Positions 12,001 to 22,887 of a stretch of DNA of 64,000 nucleotides are shown in pieces (position 1 is the first letter of the stretch; each line of letters opens with the position of its first letter). The notes beneath the pieces are model-generated. The model searched no databases. It had not been told where the DNA came from and was given only the letters and a program-made list of their open reading frames with translations. Source of the DNA: Adiantum capillus-veneris. Lineage: Eukaryota > Streptophyta > Polypodiopsida > Polypodiales > Pteridaceae. Where the stretch lies: assembly GCA_014529385.2 (NCBI GenBank), contig CM043957.1, forward strand, positions 84,532,881 to 84,596,880, in the 5' to 3' direction. Position numbers and translations under genes: made by a program.

Positions 12001-15000
12001 AAAGGTCCACTACTTGTCCAAGCTAGGCTCCATTGAAAGATGGAGAGAACGATGCTCCACCATTTGTCGAAGCTAAGTCTATTGAAACATGGGGGGTTTA
12101 CGTTCAAGTTCCATCACTTGTCCAAGCTATTATCGCTAGTAGCATGAGTGGTTTTGTCTCAAAATTCACCACTTTTTCACTCTATTTCATTATATTAAGA
12201 ATATTTGGGTGTTAAGGTCCACCACTTGTCCAACCTATAAGGCTATATTTTAAAGGTTATTCTTTCTCACCACTTGGAGTGAGCATGATAGGTTTTACAT
12301 GGGGGTTTGAGTTCCAAGGTCAACCACTTGTCCAAGCAAACTCTATTGAATCATAGAGAGAAGAAAAGGTCCACCACTTGTCCAACCTAGGGTCCATTGA
12401 AACATGGAGAGAAGGATGCTCCACCATTTGTCCAAGATATGATCCATTGAAAAATAAAGAGAAGCAAGCTGCACCATGTCTCCAAGATGCTAGGCTTCAT
12501 CGAAATACCTTAAACCCAGGATATTTTGTACATGGGGGGTTTACATTCAAGGGCCGATACTTGTCCAAGCTATTATCGCTAGTAGCATGAGTGGCTTTGT
12601 CTCAAGATTCACCACTTTTCCACTCTATGTCATTATATTAAGAATATGTGGGTGTTAAGGTCCACCACTTGTCCAACCTATAAGTCTATATCTTAAAGGT
12701 TATTCTTTCTTACCACTTGGAGTAACCATGATAGGTTTTACATGGGGGTTTGGTTCCAAGCTCCACCACTTGTCCAAGCTAACTCTATTGAAACAGAGAG
12801 AGAAGCAAAGGTCCACCACTTGTCCAAGCTAGGCTCCATTGAAACATGGAGAGAAGGATGCTCCACCATTTGTCATGGATAGGCTGCATTGAAACATGAC
12901 AAGAAGCAAGCTTCACCATGTCTCCAAGATGCTAGGCTCCATCGAAAAACATTAAACTCACGATATGTCGTAGATGAGGGGTTTACATTCAAGGTCCAAC
13001 ACTTGTCCAAGCTATTATTGGTAGTAGCCTGAGTGGTTTGGTCTCAAGATTCACCACTTTTCTACTCTATGTCATTATATTAAGAATATGTGGGTGTTAA
13101 GCTCCACCACTTGTCCAACCTATAAGGCTACATCTTAAAGGTTATTCTTTCTTACCACTTGGAGTGACCATGATAGGTTTTACATGGGGGTTTGGTTCCA
13201 AGGTCCACCACTTGTCCAAGCTAACTCTATTGAAACATAGAGAGAACAAAGGTCCACCACTTGTCCAAGCTAGGCTCCATTGAAACATGGAGAGAAGGAT
13301 GGTCCACCATTTGTTCAAGATAGGATCCACTGAAACATGACGAGAAGCAAGCTGCACCATGTCTCCAAGATGCTAGGCTCCATCGACATACATTAAACCC
13401 ACGATATTTCGTAGATGAGGGGTTTACATTCAAGGTCCACCACTTGTCCAAGCTATTATTGCTAGTAGCCTGAGTGGTTTGGTCTCAAGATTCACCACTT
13501 TTATTAAGAATATGTGGGTGCTAAGGTCCACCACTTGTCCAACCTATAAGGCTACATCTTAAAGGTTATTCTTTCTCACGACTTGGAGTGACCATGATAG
13601 GTTTTACATGGGGGTTTGGTTCCAAGGTCCACCACTTGTCCAAGCTAACTCTATTGAAACATAGAGAGAAACAAAGGTCCACCACTTGTACAAGCTAGGG
13701 TCTATTGAAACATGGAGAGAAGGATGCTCCACCATTTGTCCAAGATAGGCTCCATTGAAACATGACGAGAAGCAAGTTGCACCATGTCTCCAAGATGGTA
13801 CGCTCCATCGAAATACATTAAACCCATGATATTTCGTAGATGAGGGGTTTACATTCAAGGTCCACCACTTGTATAAGCTATTATTGCTAGTAGCCTGAGT
13901 GGTTTGGTCTCAAGATTCACCACTTTTATTAAGAATATGTGGGTGTTAAGGGCCACCACTTGTCCAACCTATAAGGCTACATCTTAAAGGTTATTCTTTC
14001 TTCCCACTTGGAGTGACCATGATAGGTTTTACATGGGGGTTTGGTTCCAAGTTCCACCACTTGTCCAAGCTAACTCTATTGAAACATAGAGAGAAACAAA
14101 GGTCGACCACTTGTCGAAGCTAGGCTCCATTGAAACATGGAGAGAACGATGCTCCACCATTTGTCGAAGCTAAGTCTATTGAAACATGGGGGGTTTACGT
14201 TCAAGGTCCACCACTTGTCCAAGCTATTATCGCTAGTAGCATGAGTGGTTTTATCTCAAGATTCATCACTTTCTCACTCTATGTCATTATATTAAGAATA
14301 TTTGGGTATTAAGGTCCACCACTTGTCTAGCCTATAAGGCTATATCTTAAAGGTTATTCTTTCTCACCACTTGGAGTGACCATGATAGGTTTTACATGGG
14401 GGTTTGGTTCCAAGGTCCACCACTTATCCAAGCTAACTCTATTGAATCATAGAGATCAGCAAAGGTCCACCACTTGTCGAAGCTAGGGTCCATTGAAACA
14501 TGGAGAGAAGGATGCTCCACTATTTGTCCAAGATAGACTCCATTGAAACATGAAGAGAAGCAAGCTGCACCATGTCTCCAAGATGCTAGGCTTCATCGAA
14601 ATACCTTAAACCCACGATATTTCATAGATGGGGGGTTTATATTCAAGTACCACCACTTGTCCAAGCTATTATCGCTAGTAGCATGAGTGGTTTTGTCTCA
14701 AGATTCACCACTTTTTCACTCTATGTCATTATATTAAGAATATGTGGGTGTTAAGGTCCACCACTTGTCCAACCTATAAGTCTATAGCTTAAAGGTTATT
14801 CTCTCTTACCACTTGGAGTGACCATGATAGGTTTTACATGGGGATTTGGTTCCAAGGTCCACCACTTGTCCAAGCTAACTCTATTGAAACAGAGAGAGAA
14901 GCAGAGGTCCACCACTTGTCCAAGCTAGTCTCCATTGAAACATGGAGAGAAGGATGCTCCACCATTTGTCCAAGATAGGCTCCATTGAAACATGACGAGA

Positions 15001-16215
15001 AGCAAGCTGCACCATGTCTCCAAGATGCTAGGCTCCATCGAAAAACATTAAACCCACGATATGTCGTAGATGAGGGGTTTAAATTCAAGGTCCAATACTT
15101 GTCCAAGCTATTATTGGTAGTAGCCTGAGTGGTTTGGTCTCAAGATTCACCACTTTTTCAGTCTATGCCATTATATTAAGAATATCTGGGTGTTAAGGTC
15201 CACCACTTGTCCAACCTATAAGGATATATCATTAAGGTTATTCTTTCTCACCACTTGGAGTGACCATGATAGGTTTTACATGGGGGTTTGATTCCAAGGT
15301 CCACCACTTGTCCAAGCTAACTCTATTGAAACATAGAGAGAAACAAACGTCCACCACTTGTCCAAGCTAGGCTCCATTGAAACATGGAGAGAACGATGCT
15401 CCACCATTTGTCGAAGCTAAGTCTATTGAAACATGGGGGGTTTACGTTCAAGGTCCACTAGTTGTCCAAGCTATTATCGCTAGTAGCATGAGTGGTTTTG
15501 TCTCAAGATTCACCACTTTTTCACTCTATGTCATTATATTAAGAATATTTGGGTGTTAAGGTCCACCACTTGTCCAACCTATAAGGCTATATCTTAAAGG
15601 TTATTCTTTCTCACCACTTGGAGTGACCATGATAGGTTTTACATGGGGGTTTGGTTCCAAGGTCCACCACTTGAATCATAGAGAAAAGCAAAGGTCCACC
15701 ACTTGTCTAAGCTAGGATCCATTGAAACATGGAGAGAAGGATGCTCCACCATTTGTCCAAGATAGGCTCCATTGAAACATGAAGAGAAGGAGGGTGCACC
15801 ATGTCTCCAAGATGCTAGGCTCCATCAAAATACCTTAAACCCACGATATTTCGTAGATGGGGGGATTACTTTCAAGGTCCACCACTTGTCCAAGCTATTA
15901 TTGCTAGTAGCATGGTTTGGTCTCAAGATTAACCAGCTTTCCACTCTATGTAATTACATTAAGAATATCTTGGTGTTAAGGTCCACCACTTGTCCAACCT
16001 ATAATTCTATATCTTAAATGATATTTTTTCTCACCACTTGGAATGTGCATGATATGTTTTACATGGGGTTTTGCTCCAAGGTCCACCACTTGTCCAAGCT
16101 AGATCTATTACATATATATTATACATACAATATTCAACTAGATTCCCTACCTATCATGTCTAGTAGCATGGATGTTGTAGCTTTAAGGTCCACCACTTGT
16201 CCAACCTATACTCTC
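3095..16215. repeat. 13-kb satellite array of 365-442 bp units built from GGTCCACCACTTGTCCAA cores
   Basis: About 30 head-to-tail units can be followed by the phrase gggtttggttccaaggtcc, for example at about 4133, 4525, 4886, 5770, 6212, 6655, 7016, 8565, 9368, 10252, 11498, 12747, 13613, 14842 and 15650. Long units are about 442 bp. Short units are about 365 bp and lack about 80 bp around the 'accttaaacccatgatatttcg' part. Each unit contains three or four perfect or near-perfect copies of the 18-bp core, plus weaker derivatives (gctccaccatttgtccaa, gattcaccacttttccac). The units therefore arose from a shorter repeat. Larger blocks recur: 4.87-6.48 kb matches 9.35-10.96 kb, and 7.34-9.18 kb matches about 10.69-12.56 kb. 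No gene is supported inside. Confidence 0.95.
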
Positions 16216-16251
16216 TTATGTAAGGGAGATCTCGCTATAAATTTAAAACCT

Positions 16252-16460
16252 TCCCGCCTAAATTTAAAATTCAAAATCTGATTGCCTAAATTTAAAATAT
16301 CCCTCCCAAATTTTAAATATCCCGCCTAAATTTTAAAATATCCCGCCCAAATTTTAAAATTCAAACTTTTTTATAAAAATTTAAATTTTACCACTTAAAT
16401 TTAAAATATTCAACGCGAAATTGATTTTAAATTCAAGTTTACCACAAAAAGATATCATTA
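16252..16460. repeat. Short AT-rich tandem repeats (ccCGCCTAAATTTAAAATA-like)
   Basis: After the last full satellite unit, copies of a roughly 20-25 bp phrase 'cccgcctaaatttaaaata' follow one another with drift (cccgccta, tccctccc, cccgcccaaatttt). No reading frame is convincing. This could be a decayed minisatellite or AT-rich spacer DNA. Confidence 0.6.
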
Positions 16461-17185
16461 TACCACCTAAATTCAAATATGCAAACCTCAAATCATTATA
16501 TTATACATAAATTCAAACAAATTCAAATTAACAAGCCTAAACTGATATTAGTTTGCATAGATATGAATTTATCACACCTAAATTATGTCACCGTGTTAGA
16601 TAGAGTGGTTAGAGAATTTAAACAAGGTCCACCACTTGTCCAACCTAGATACCAAGAAGGATTGAGTGTACAAGGTATTGTTTGGAGGTCCTTATAGTCC
16701 ACTGATCTCAAGGTCCACCACTTGTGGTAAGGGTCACCAAAAAGTGTATATATTCATCCAAAGAAATACACGTATTTTTGGTCTACATGTCTTAGTTTCA
16801 ATCATTTATGTCCATTAGGTGTATCACTAAACAACACTACTATTTTTGAGAAACAGAAGTTACAATCATATCTACAAATGGATTAGAGGAAAATCAGCTT
16901 AGCATACATCCAGAACACGCTACAAGAATCGACTTTAACAGATCACGCAAGTAAGTCTTCCATTCAAGTTTACTAGTATTACAATGTGTTAGTTATTTGT
17001 GATATTTATGTATGTATATATACTATGTGTGCATATCGTAATTAAGTGTAATTGTGTATCTGCATTATGTATGAGTATTACAATGAATAACACAAATATA
17101 CATACATACACATAGATAACACAGACGCACACATACATGAGCATGTATTTTCAAGAGAGAGATAGCAAGATACAGAGATAGATAG
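16461..17185. other. AT-rich spacer with isolated core motifs
   Basis: There is no gene here. One intact core (ggtccaccacttgtccaa) occurs at about 16625 and a partial one at about 16711. The rest is unremarkable AT-rich DNA with several tatata runs at 17010-17025. Confidence 0.5.
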
Positions 17186-17187
17186 AT

Positions 17188-17236
<49 letters not shown>

Positions 17237-17260
17237 GCTATTTTCTAGAGAGAGGAGAGA
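17186..17260. repeat. (GA)n microsatellite
   Basis: An uninterrupted GA run of roughly 45 bases begins near 17190 and is followed by imperfect gagagag tracts. It produces low-complexity reading frames on both strands that are not genes. Confidence 0.9.
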
Positions 17261-17274
17261 GAGAAAGATAACAA

Positions 17275-17520
17275 ATTTCACTGTGTTTATGTATGTGGAA
17301 GAGAGGAAGACGATGTATCGAAATATGTGCACGTATTTTCAAGAGAGAGACAACAAGATAACAGATTTCACTGTGGTTATGTATGTGGAAGTGAGGAAGA
17401 CGATGTGTGGGAATATGTGCATGTATTTTCAAGAGAGAGACAACAAGATAACAGATTTCACTGTGGTTATGTATGTGGAAGAGAGGAAGACGATGTGTAG
17501 GAATATGTGTATGTGTGCGG
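17275..17520 (+). repeat. 90-bp tandem repeat, about 2.7 copies
   Basis: The phrase gtatgtggaag recurs at 17291, 17381 and 17471, giving an exact 90-bp period. The copies differ at only a few positions. Because 90 is a multiple of three, an open frame persists through the array, but its composition and lack of similarity to known families argue against a protein. Confidence 0.85.
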
Positions 17521-18300
17521 GGATATTTTTAAACTACGTATCTCTATCTTTTGACGAGAGAGTGTGTGTGCAAGAAGAGTTACAGAGAACCATCTTCTCT
17601 ATATGGAGAAAGACAGAGAGTGAGAGAGAGAGAAATACCTGTTTTTTCTCTATTCGTGAGGTGTGAAGAAGCTATGCCCGATCCTGCCCTTCTGGAAAGC
17701 GTTGCGTACGCTGCTGTTTCTTTATCTTGTGCACGAACTTTCAATCCTGTGCGCTCCACCTGTTTGTTGTGTACGATGCCGAGCTTGCTCCTCTACGTGC
17801 GTGTATACTCCAACTGTGTGCGATCCGTGTGCGCTTTTTGTGTGTTTGCTGCTCGCCTGCTTTCTCTGTGTGCGTTGCTCGTGCGCTCTCTGTGCCTAAT
17901 CTTGATAGGGTTTATTAGAATGCCACGTATGCTACAAGTCCATGTTTTATCATAGGATTAAAAAAAACAAAAGCAATATAAAAAACCCCGCCCGGAACAA
18001 TATCCCAAAATCAGCCTCCCAAGCCCCGCCATCGAGAGCGCTATATTCCACATCCCCATCAAGAGCGCTACCCCCAAACCTCACGTGGAAGCGTTGCCTT
18101 GTCACCCCATTGTGGCATTGCCCTAAGACCCTGCATCTGGAGTGCTAAATGGGAACATTCTTCATTAGTGAAATTTTGAACATAAATTATATTTAGCATA
18201 TACTTAAATATAATACAAATATTAACATATTAACTATACTACTAATTTACTATAGCAGTTCTAGATTATGTCCCATACTATATTTAAGGTGCCAAAGGTT
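17521..18300. other. Unassigned spacer
   Basis: Short overlapping frames occur (Cys- and Ser-rich, around 17660-17950), but none resembles a known family. A partly repeated phrase, gagagcgcta, occurs near 18030 and as aagagcgcta near 18061. I see no element boundaries. Confidence 0.35.
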
Positions 18301-19346
18301 TGGCCTTATGGTCCTAGATTTAGCCAAGTGGTCAACACATATAGGACCAAGTGCACACTGTGCCACAAAACTTGGCCACCACTTCACTTGCCAAAGTTTA
18401 GGCCACATGGTCAATCCTAAGTTTCCAATGTTCTTATTATGTCACCTTTTGCCTCGTGGAAAACCTAGGCTTGTTTTCACATACTCAGGCACTTCAAGCC
18501 ATAATAAATTTTCATTACTCTTCGGCAACCCTTCTGTTCAACTCTTTGAAAAAACGTTGCTTAAGGCCACCCTAAACCATTTTCATTTAGGGGTGTCTAA
18601 AACTAGCTTTTTGGCAATTCGAGAAGAAAATGGTCAAAGTTTTATACTTAGTTTTAACCACTTGACCAATTCAAATATTGGAAAGCAAGGTCTTGTAATA
18701 CTTTTCTTTGGACATCACACATTAAAACTAGGTCCCTCACTTGTCCAAGCTATGCTCTAATACAATAAAGGGCTTTTGGTTTCAAGATGCACCACTTTCC
18801 CAATCTTGATTCCATTAAAGAAGCTAGCTCTACTTAGACATTTAATAGCAAGGTCCTGTAGCAGTTCACATTGAACATTTGCCATGGCAGCTAGGTCCAC
18901 CACTTATCTAAGCTATGCTCTAATACAGTAAGGGGGTTTTGGTTTCAAGATCCACCACTTGTCCAAACTTGATTTGGGAAGCAAGGTCCTATAATAGTTT
19001 GCTTTGGACATTCACCATTACAACTAAGTCCACGACTTCTCCAAGCTATGTTCTAATACACTAAGGACGTTTTGGTTTGAAGGAGAACCACTTGTACGAC
19101 TTTGTTTTTGGAAGTAAGGTCTTTACATAGTTCACCTTGGACCTTGGACATTGGATACTACAACTAAGCCCACCACTTGTCCAAGCTATCCTCTACATAT
19201 AGCCAAAGGGTTTGAGTTTCAAGATTCACCACTTTTCCAACCTTTCTTCCATTAAAGAAAGGAGGGGCATTATAACTAGGTCCACCAATTGTCCAAGATA
19301 TGCTCTGATATAGAAAGGGGATTTTTGTTTCAATAATCCACCACGT
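18301..19346. repeat. Diverged GGTCCACC array, left of the gypsy insertion
   Basis: Decayed copies of the 316-bp unit seen at 28.1-29.3 kb. Recognisable phrases include 'ctaggtccaccacttatctaagctatgctctaatac' (about 18890) and the repeated 'aactaggtccaccaattgtccaagatatgctctgata' (about 19273). The gypsy element interrupts the array at ccaccACGT; the right flank resumes at 28087. A 150-codon frame at 18308-18760 lies wholly in this repeat and is not considered a gene. Confidence 0.75.
19343..19346. other. Target-site duplication ACGT (left)
   Basis: ACGT precedes the left LTR and ACGT at 28087-28090 follows the right LTR. Joining the flanks around one copy gives tccaccACGTgttcaacc, which is exactly the uninterrupted array sequence at about 28396 and 28712. 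Confidence 0.85.
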
Positions 19347-19532
19347 TGTGAGCGGGATGAAAACACACACAACGCCTCTATAACGATCCGACACACACTC
19401 TTGGAAAGATACACACACACACACACACACACTATGGGGCACCACGGCTTACACAACACACCTGGCCGAGACAGGGAACACACCTCTGGAGTGAGAGGAG
19501 AGAGACTATCCACTTGCCCACTCCACACAGAG

Positions 19533-19563
<31 letters not shown>

Positions 19564-20492
19564 CGTAGCTCAAAAGAGAAGAACTTCTGATGTCTAGATA
19601 CAAATGAGCTTGGGCCAACACCAATGGGGCAAACAGCTCACACAATATGGGTAAAAGATGCCAGATACAATCACAAATTGGAGAAGAAGCTTCACTCACC
19701 GGAGAAGATTACACAAAAAAACAGCAGAAAAAGAGTGAGGAATCTGGCAAAATGGACAGCGCCATCGCATCCGGAACGGCCCAAAACCCCAGTCTACAAT
19801 GTCAAAGTGCTCAAATCCGACCTCGGATGAGCAGTTTACGGCCAAAACAGGCTCCAAAAACACACCTGCGGCTGTTCCTCCTCTCTTCTCCACGTTTTTT
19901 CTGGTCTTCTCTCCATTTTTTTCAGTTCCCACACTTAGATTTTTTAGTTGGGCACCCTTGGCCTTTTAGATGACCTCAAACGGACCCCGAACAGGCCAAA
20001 AACTGACCTCGCAGTGCATAGTTGTCACCTTTTTGCATCATTCGCACACCTGGCACTCAACTTTTTTCCAATAATGCATCTCGCCACCACGTGAAGTGGC
20101 CCCAAAAAAAGGTCCTCATGATGACCTTTCTGCATAATTCTCACAAGCAAACACCCACGTTGTGTCCGTCCTCATCTGCGTGCAAATATTGACCTCGTTC
20201 GCCCTCCTGACGCCACTAGATGCCATCTGACGCACCTGCTGACCTCACGTCGTCGGCCCGCGGATAGCTTCCTCGAGAAGTTTTACGCGCTCTAAACTCC
20301 TCATTATTGTAGAAAAAACATACTGGTACTGGTGATAGTGAAAATCGATGAACTATGTACATGCTGTCCTACCTGTACACATGTGGGCCCCACGTAACCA
20401 CCTGGCTCTGAAAAATGGGCAATTATTTATTTGATGCACCATGCATGTGTATGTACATATGCGCAATCCCTTGCTCCAAGAAACTCCTGACA
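19347..20492 (-). repeat. 3' LTR of the gypsy element
   Basis: A 1146-bp direct repeat of 26924-28086, with TG...CA ends. It contains two (AC)n microsatellites (about 19405-19430 and 19538-19558) that vary in length between the LTRs, as expected of a repeat tract. Confidence 0.93.
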
Positions 20493-20515
20493 TAATTTGC
20501 CCACCCCCTAGCCTG
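20493..20515 (-). other. Polypurine tract of the gypsy element
   Basis: Directly inside the 3' LTR the minus strand reads GCTAGGGGGTGGGCAAATTA. This purine-rich run is in the position of the plus-strand primer. Confidence 0.7.
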
Positions 20516-20520
20516 CTAGA

Positions 20521-22002
20521 TCATTCATGATCAGCAGCAGCAAAGAGAGATATGAGACTCGCCGCATCACAGGTCTCCTCATCCCTCACAGACATCACTC
20601 GCTCTTCAGAAAACTCATCTTGCTCCACCATCATCAACCTGGCATGATACAACTTAAGACGCAACCCATTTACCCTTGACTTATGTAGAACACCATCCAG
20701 GTTAGCCAGCTGATATGTGCCATTTGGAAAACACTCTACTACCTTGAAAGGGCCTTCCCACTTAATTTGAAACTTCTTTTGGAAGGTGTTGTCCAGCTTA
20801 CTGTTGTAGCGCAAAACCAAGTCATGTTTCTTGATACCCTTACTTTTGACCTTTTCATTTATCTTTGCCAAAGCCTTATCCTGCATCTGCCCATAATGCT
20901 CCAATGCGCTCATCCTATCCAATTGGACCTCTTGTAACTGCAAGAGCCTCTCTTTGAATGCATCACTAGGCGGCCCAAGCAACTTCTCTAACATCTTGAC
21001 CGCAGGCAACTCTACCTCCACAGGCAATAGTGCTTCCTTTCCATACACCAAATGAAATGGAGTAAACCCTGTACCTGTCTTCACTGAAGTACGGTAAGCC
21101 CATAATGCACTAGGAAATTCCAAATCCCAATTCTTTCCTTGGTGCTCGGTCACTTTAGAAAGAATTTGTACCAACTCACCATTGAACCTTTCATTTAAGC
21201 CATTACACTGCGGGTAATAAGGAGTGGTATGCTGGTGCCTAATCTTCATCTTTGCACATAAAAAATCTAGCAGTTTAGCTCTAAAGCCAGGCCCCTTATC
21301 TGAAAGTAGCTCCAGTGGCACCCCAAACTTGCAACATATTTCATCATACACAAATTTTGCCACATCCTTTGCAGTGATCTGTTTTACTGCTATAGCCTCT
21401 GCCCATCTAGAGAGATAGTCCACTGCCGTCAAAATATAGCTTTTGCCCCTGCTTGTGATAGGTAACGGGCCTATTGCATCAATCCCCCACTTTTCAAACA
21501 CATCAAACGCCATAATGGTTTTTCGTAGCTCTGGCTTCAACACTCTCTTCCCAAATGCTTGACACCTATTGCAAGACCTACACCAATGGTGAACATCCTT
21601 GTGCAAACTAGGCCATACATACCCCTCTTGCAAAATCTTATGCAAGGTGATCTTTAGAGCAAAATGTCCACCACATGCGCCTTCGTGATTCTCTTCCAAC
21701 ACTCTGTAAAGCTCCTCCCACCCAGGTACACGTCTCAACACGAGATCAGCCCCTTTCATGTATAAGACATCACCAATCAATTTGTACCTGTATGCTCTAC
21801 GCACAAAGCCATACTTCTTAGACTTCTGAATCTCCTTTGGAATGATTCCTGTTAGCAAAAACTCCTCTTCTTGAGCCAAACTTTCCCAGCCATGATAAAG
21901 AGGTAAAGTGGTCCTCAACACAAATAGCTCCCCAATCATGCCTTGAGCTGCTTCATGTGCCTCTCCATTTAGAGCACGTTCAATGTGTCTGATACTCCAT
22001 GC
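20521..22002 (-). CDS. Gypsy integrase
   Basis: This is the C-terminal part of pol and inserts element cDNA into the host genome. A zinc-binding HHCC module is visible (HEGACGGH...CRSCNRCQAFGK). The catalytic core follows, with Asp in WGIDAIGPLP, Asp in LSDKGPGF and Glu in NERFNGEL, which is the D,D-35-E set. A C-terminal region (KWEGPFKVVE...GTYQLANLDG) matches the usual integrase tail that binds DNA; no chromodomain is evident. Reading is open from just after the TAA at 22005-22003, and the residues there (linker similar to HIERALNGEAHEAAQ) continue the RNase H frame. The stop is therefore a mutation or readthrough point rather than a true gene start. It ends at 20521, next to the polypurine tract. 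Confidence 0.9.
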   Translation of the reverse strand, partial: AWSIRHIERALNGEAHEAAQGMIGELFVLRTTLPLYHGWESLAQEEEFLLTGIIPKEIQKSKKYGFVRRAYRYKLIGDVLYMKGADLVLRRVPGWEELYRVLEENHEGACGGHFALKITLHKILQEGYVWPSLHKDVHHWCRSCNRCQAFGKRVLKPELRKTIMAFDVFEKWGIDAIGPLPITSRGKSYILTAVDYLSRWAEAIAVKQITAKDVAKFVYDEICCKFGVPLELLSDKGPGFRAKLLDFLCAKMKIRHQHTTPYYPQCNGLNERFNGELVQILSKVTEHQGKNWDLEFPSALWAYRTSVKTGTGFTPFHLVYGKEALLPVEVELPAVKMLEKLLGPPSDAFKERLLQLQEVQLDRMSALEHYGQMQDKALAKINEKVKSKGIKKHDLVLRYNSKLDNTFQKKFQIKWEGPFKVVECFPNGTYQLANLDGVLHKSRVNGLRLKLYHARLMMVEQDEFSEERVMSVRDEETCDAASLISLFAAADHE

Positions 22003-22887
22003 TTAAAACTTTTTTAACAGGCCTTTAATTCTGAAGCACATTTCCTTCAATGAGGTGTTCTTGCTCTTCCACACACCCAGCACTTGCTTCACCACTAACA
22101 AGCCATCACCTTTTATGCTCAACATTCGAACCCCATGCTTCAAACAAATGTGTAATCCGGCTTCCAATGTAGCATATTCAGCCTCATTGTTACTATGCGC
22201 ATCCAATTTGAACCCTCTCTTGCATACTAGCTTCCCCTCTGGATCATAAAGTGCTATACCCCCTGAAGCTGCATCGTGGCTCTTTCTGTATGAACCATCA
22301 CAGAACAACACATGTGCATTGCTGATATGTGGCACTTCTTCAACTACCTTTCTCACCACCTCTTCCTTAACAATAAGGGGATTCTCCTTGTAGGTCAACA
22401 AATCAGCTAGGGTAGCCCTTGTACTATCTTCCACTAGAAAAGAGAACTCAAACTCTTGCAGCTCAATTACCCATTTCTTCACCACATTTGACATGTTAAT
22501 ACCATTAATTAACTGTGGCAAAAAGGCATAACTCGTCAAGAAAACAAAAGGCCGTGGTAGCAAGTAATGACGAAATCGTCGACAAGCAAATATTACACTG
22601 GCCATCACTAGCTCTACTTCCGATAACTTTCTCTCCGCTACCAACTTCACTCGGCTTGCACAATACACTGGCCTCATATAATGGCTGCCCTTCCCCTTTT
22701 GCAATAGCATGGCTCCAATGGCATCATCCCCTACTGATGGATTTACATAAAAAACTTTCTCCCAATCAGGAGCCTGCATGGCTGACAACCCCCCTAACAC
22801 CTCTTTCACCTCTTGAAACACTTCTTCACACTTGTCATCCCATTGCAATGGATCATGCTTTGCCACTTGCTGTAATGGATAAAGAAG
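22003..22887 (-). CDS. Gypsy RNase H pair (RT-linked RNase H plus plant-type second RNase H)
   Basis: In the same frame as reverse transcriptase and separated from it only by TAG at 22890-22888. The first part (HDPLQWDDKCEEVF...FYVNPSVGDDAIGAM...ELVMASVIFACRRFRHYL) is the standard gypsy RNase H. The second part (HVLFCDGSYRKSHDAASGGIALYD...NNEAEYATLEAGL...IKGDGLLVVKQV) carries the D, E, D pattern of a cellular-type RNase H, the extra copy typical of Tat elements. These domains would remove the RNA strand during reverse transcription. It ends at TAA (22005-22003), directly before the linker to integrase. Confidence 0.88.
   Translation of the reverse strand, partial: LLYPLQQVAKHDPLQWDDKCEEVFQEVKEVLGGLSAMQAPDWEKVFYVNPSVGDDAIGAMLLQKGKGSHYMRPVYCASRVKLVAERKLSEVELVMASVIFACRRFRHYLLPRPFVFLTSYAFLPQLINGINMSNVVKKWVIELQEFEFSFLVEDSTRATLADLLTYKENPLIVKEEVVRKVVEEVPHISNAHVLFCDGSYRKSHDAASGGIALYDPEGKLVCKRGFKLDAHSNNEAEYATLEAGLHICLKHGVRMLSIKGDGLLVVKQVLGVWKSKNTSLKEMCFRIKGLLKKF

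Noticed and set aside
3679-15106. Recurrent 90-codon minus-strand frames (M(D)KWWTLNVNP...) in many satellite units
   Set aside because: They follow the 442-bp unit exactly, have low-complexity Trp-rich residues generated by the core motif, and many units break or shorten them. Persistence is expected from recent amplification.
17283-17666. 127-codon frame with a three-fold repeat
   Set aside because: It is produced by a 90-bp tandem repeat next to GA-rich DNA and has no domain.
18308-18760. 150-codon plus-strand frame
   Set aside because: Lies inside decayed GGTCCACC repeats; its residues read the repeat (LAKWSTHIG, HHFTCQSLG).
19164-19699. Cys/Val-rich frames (VCVCVCV)
   Set aside because: They are translations of the (AC)n microsatellites in the gypsy LTR; the same occurs at 26747-27284.
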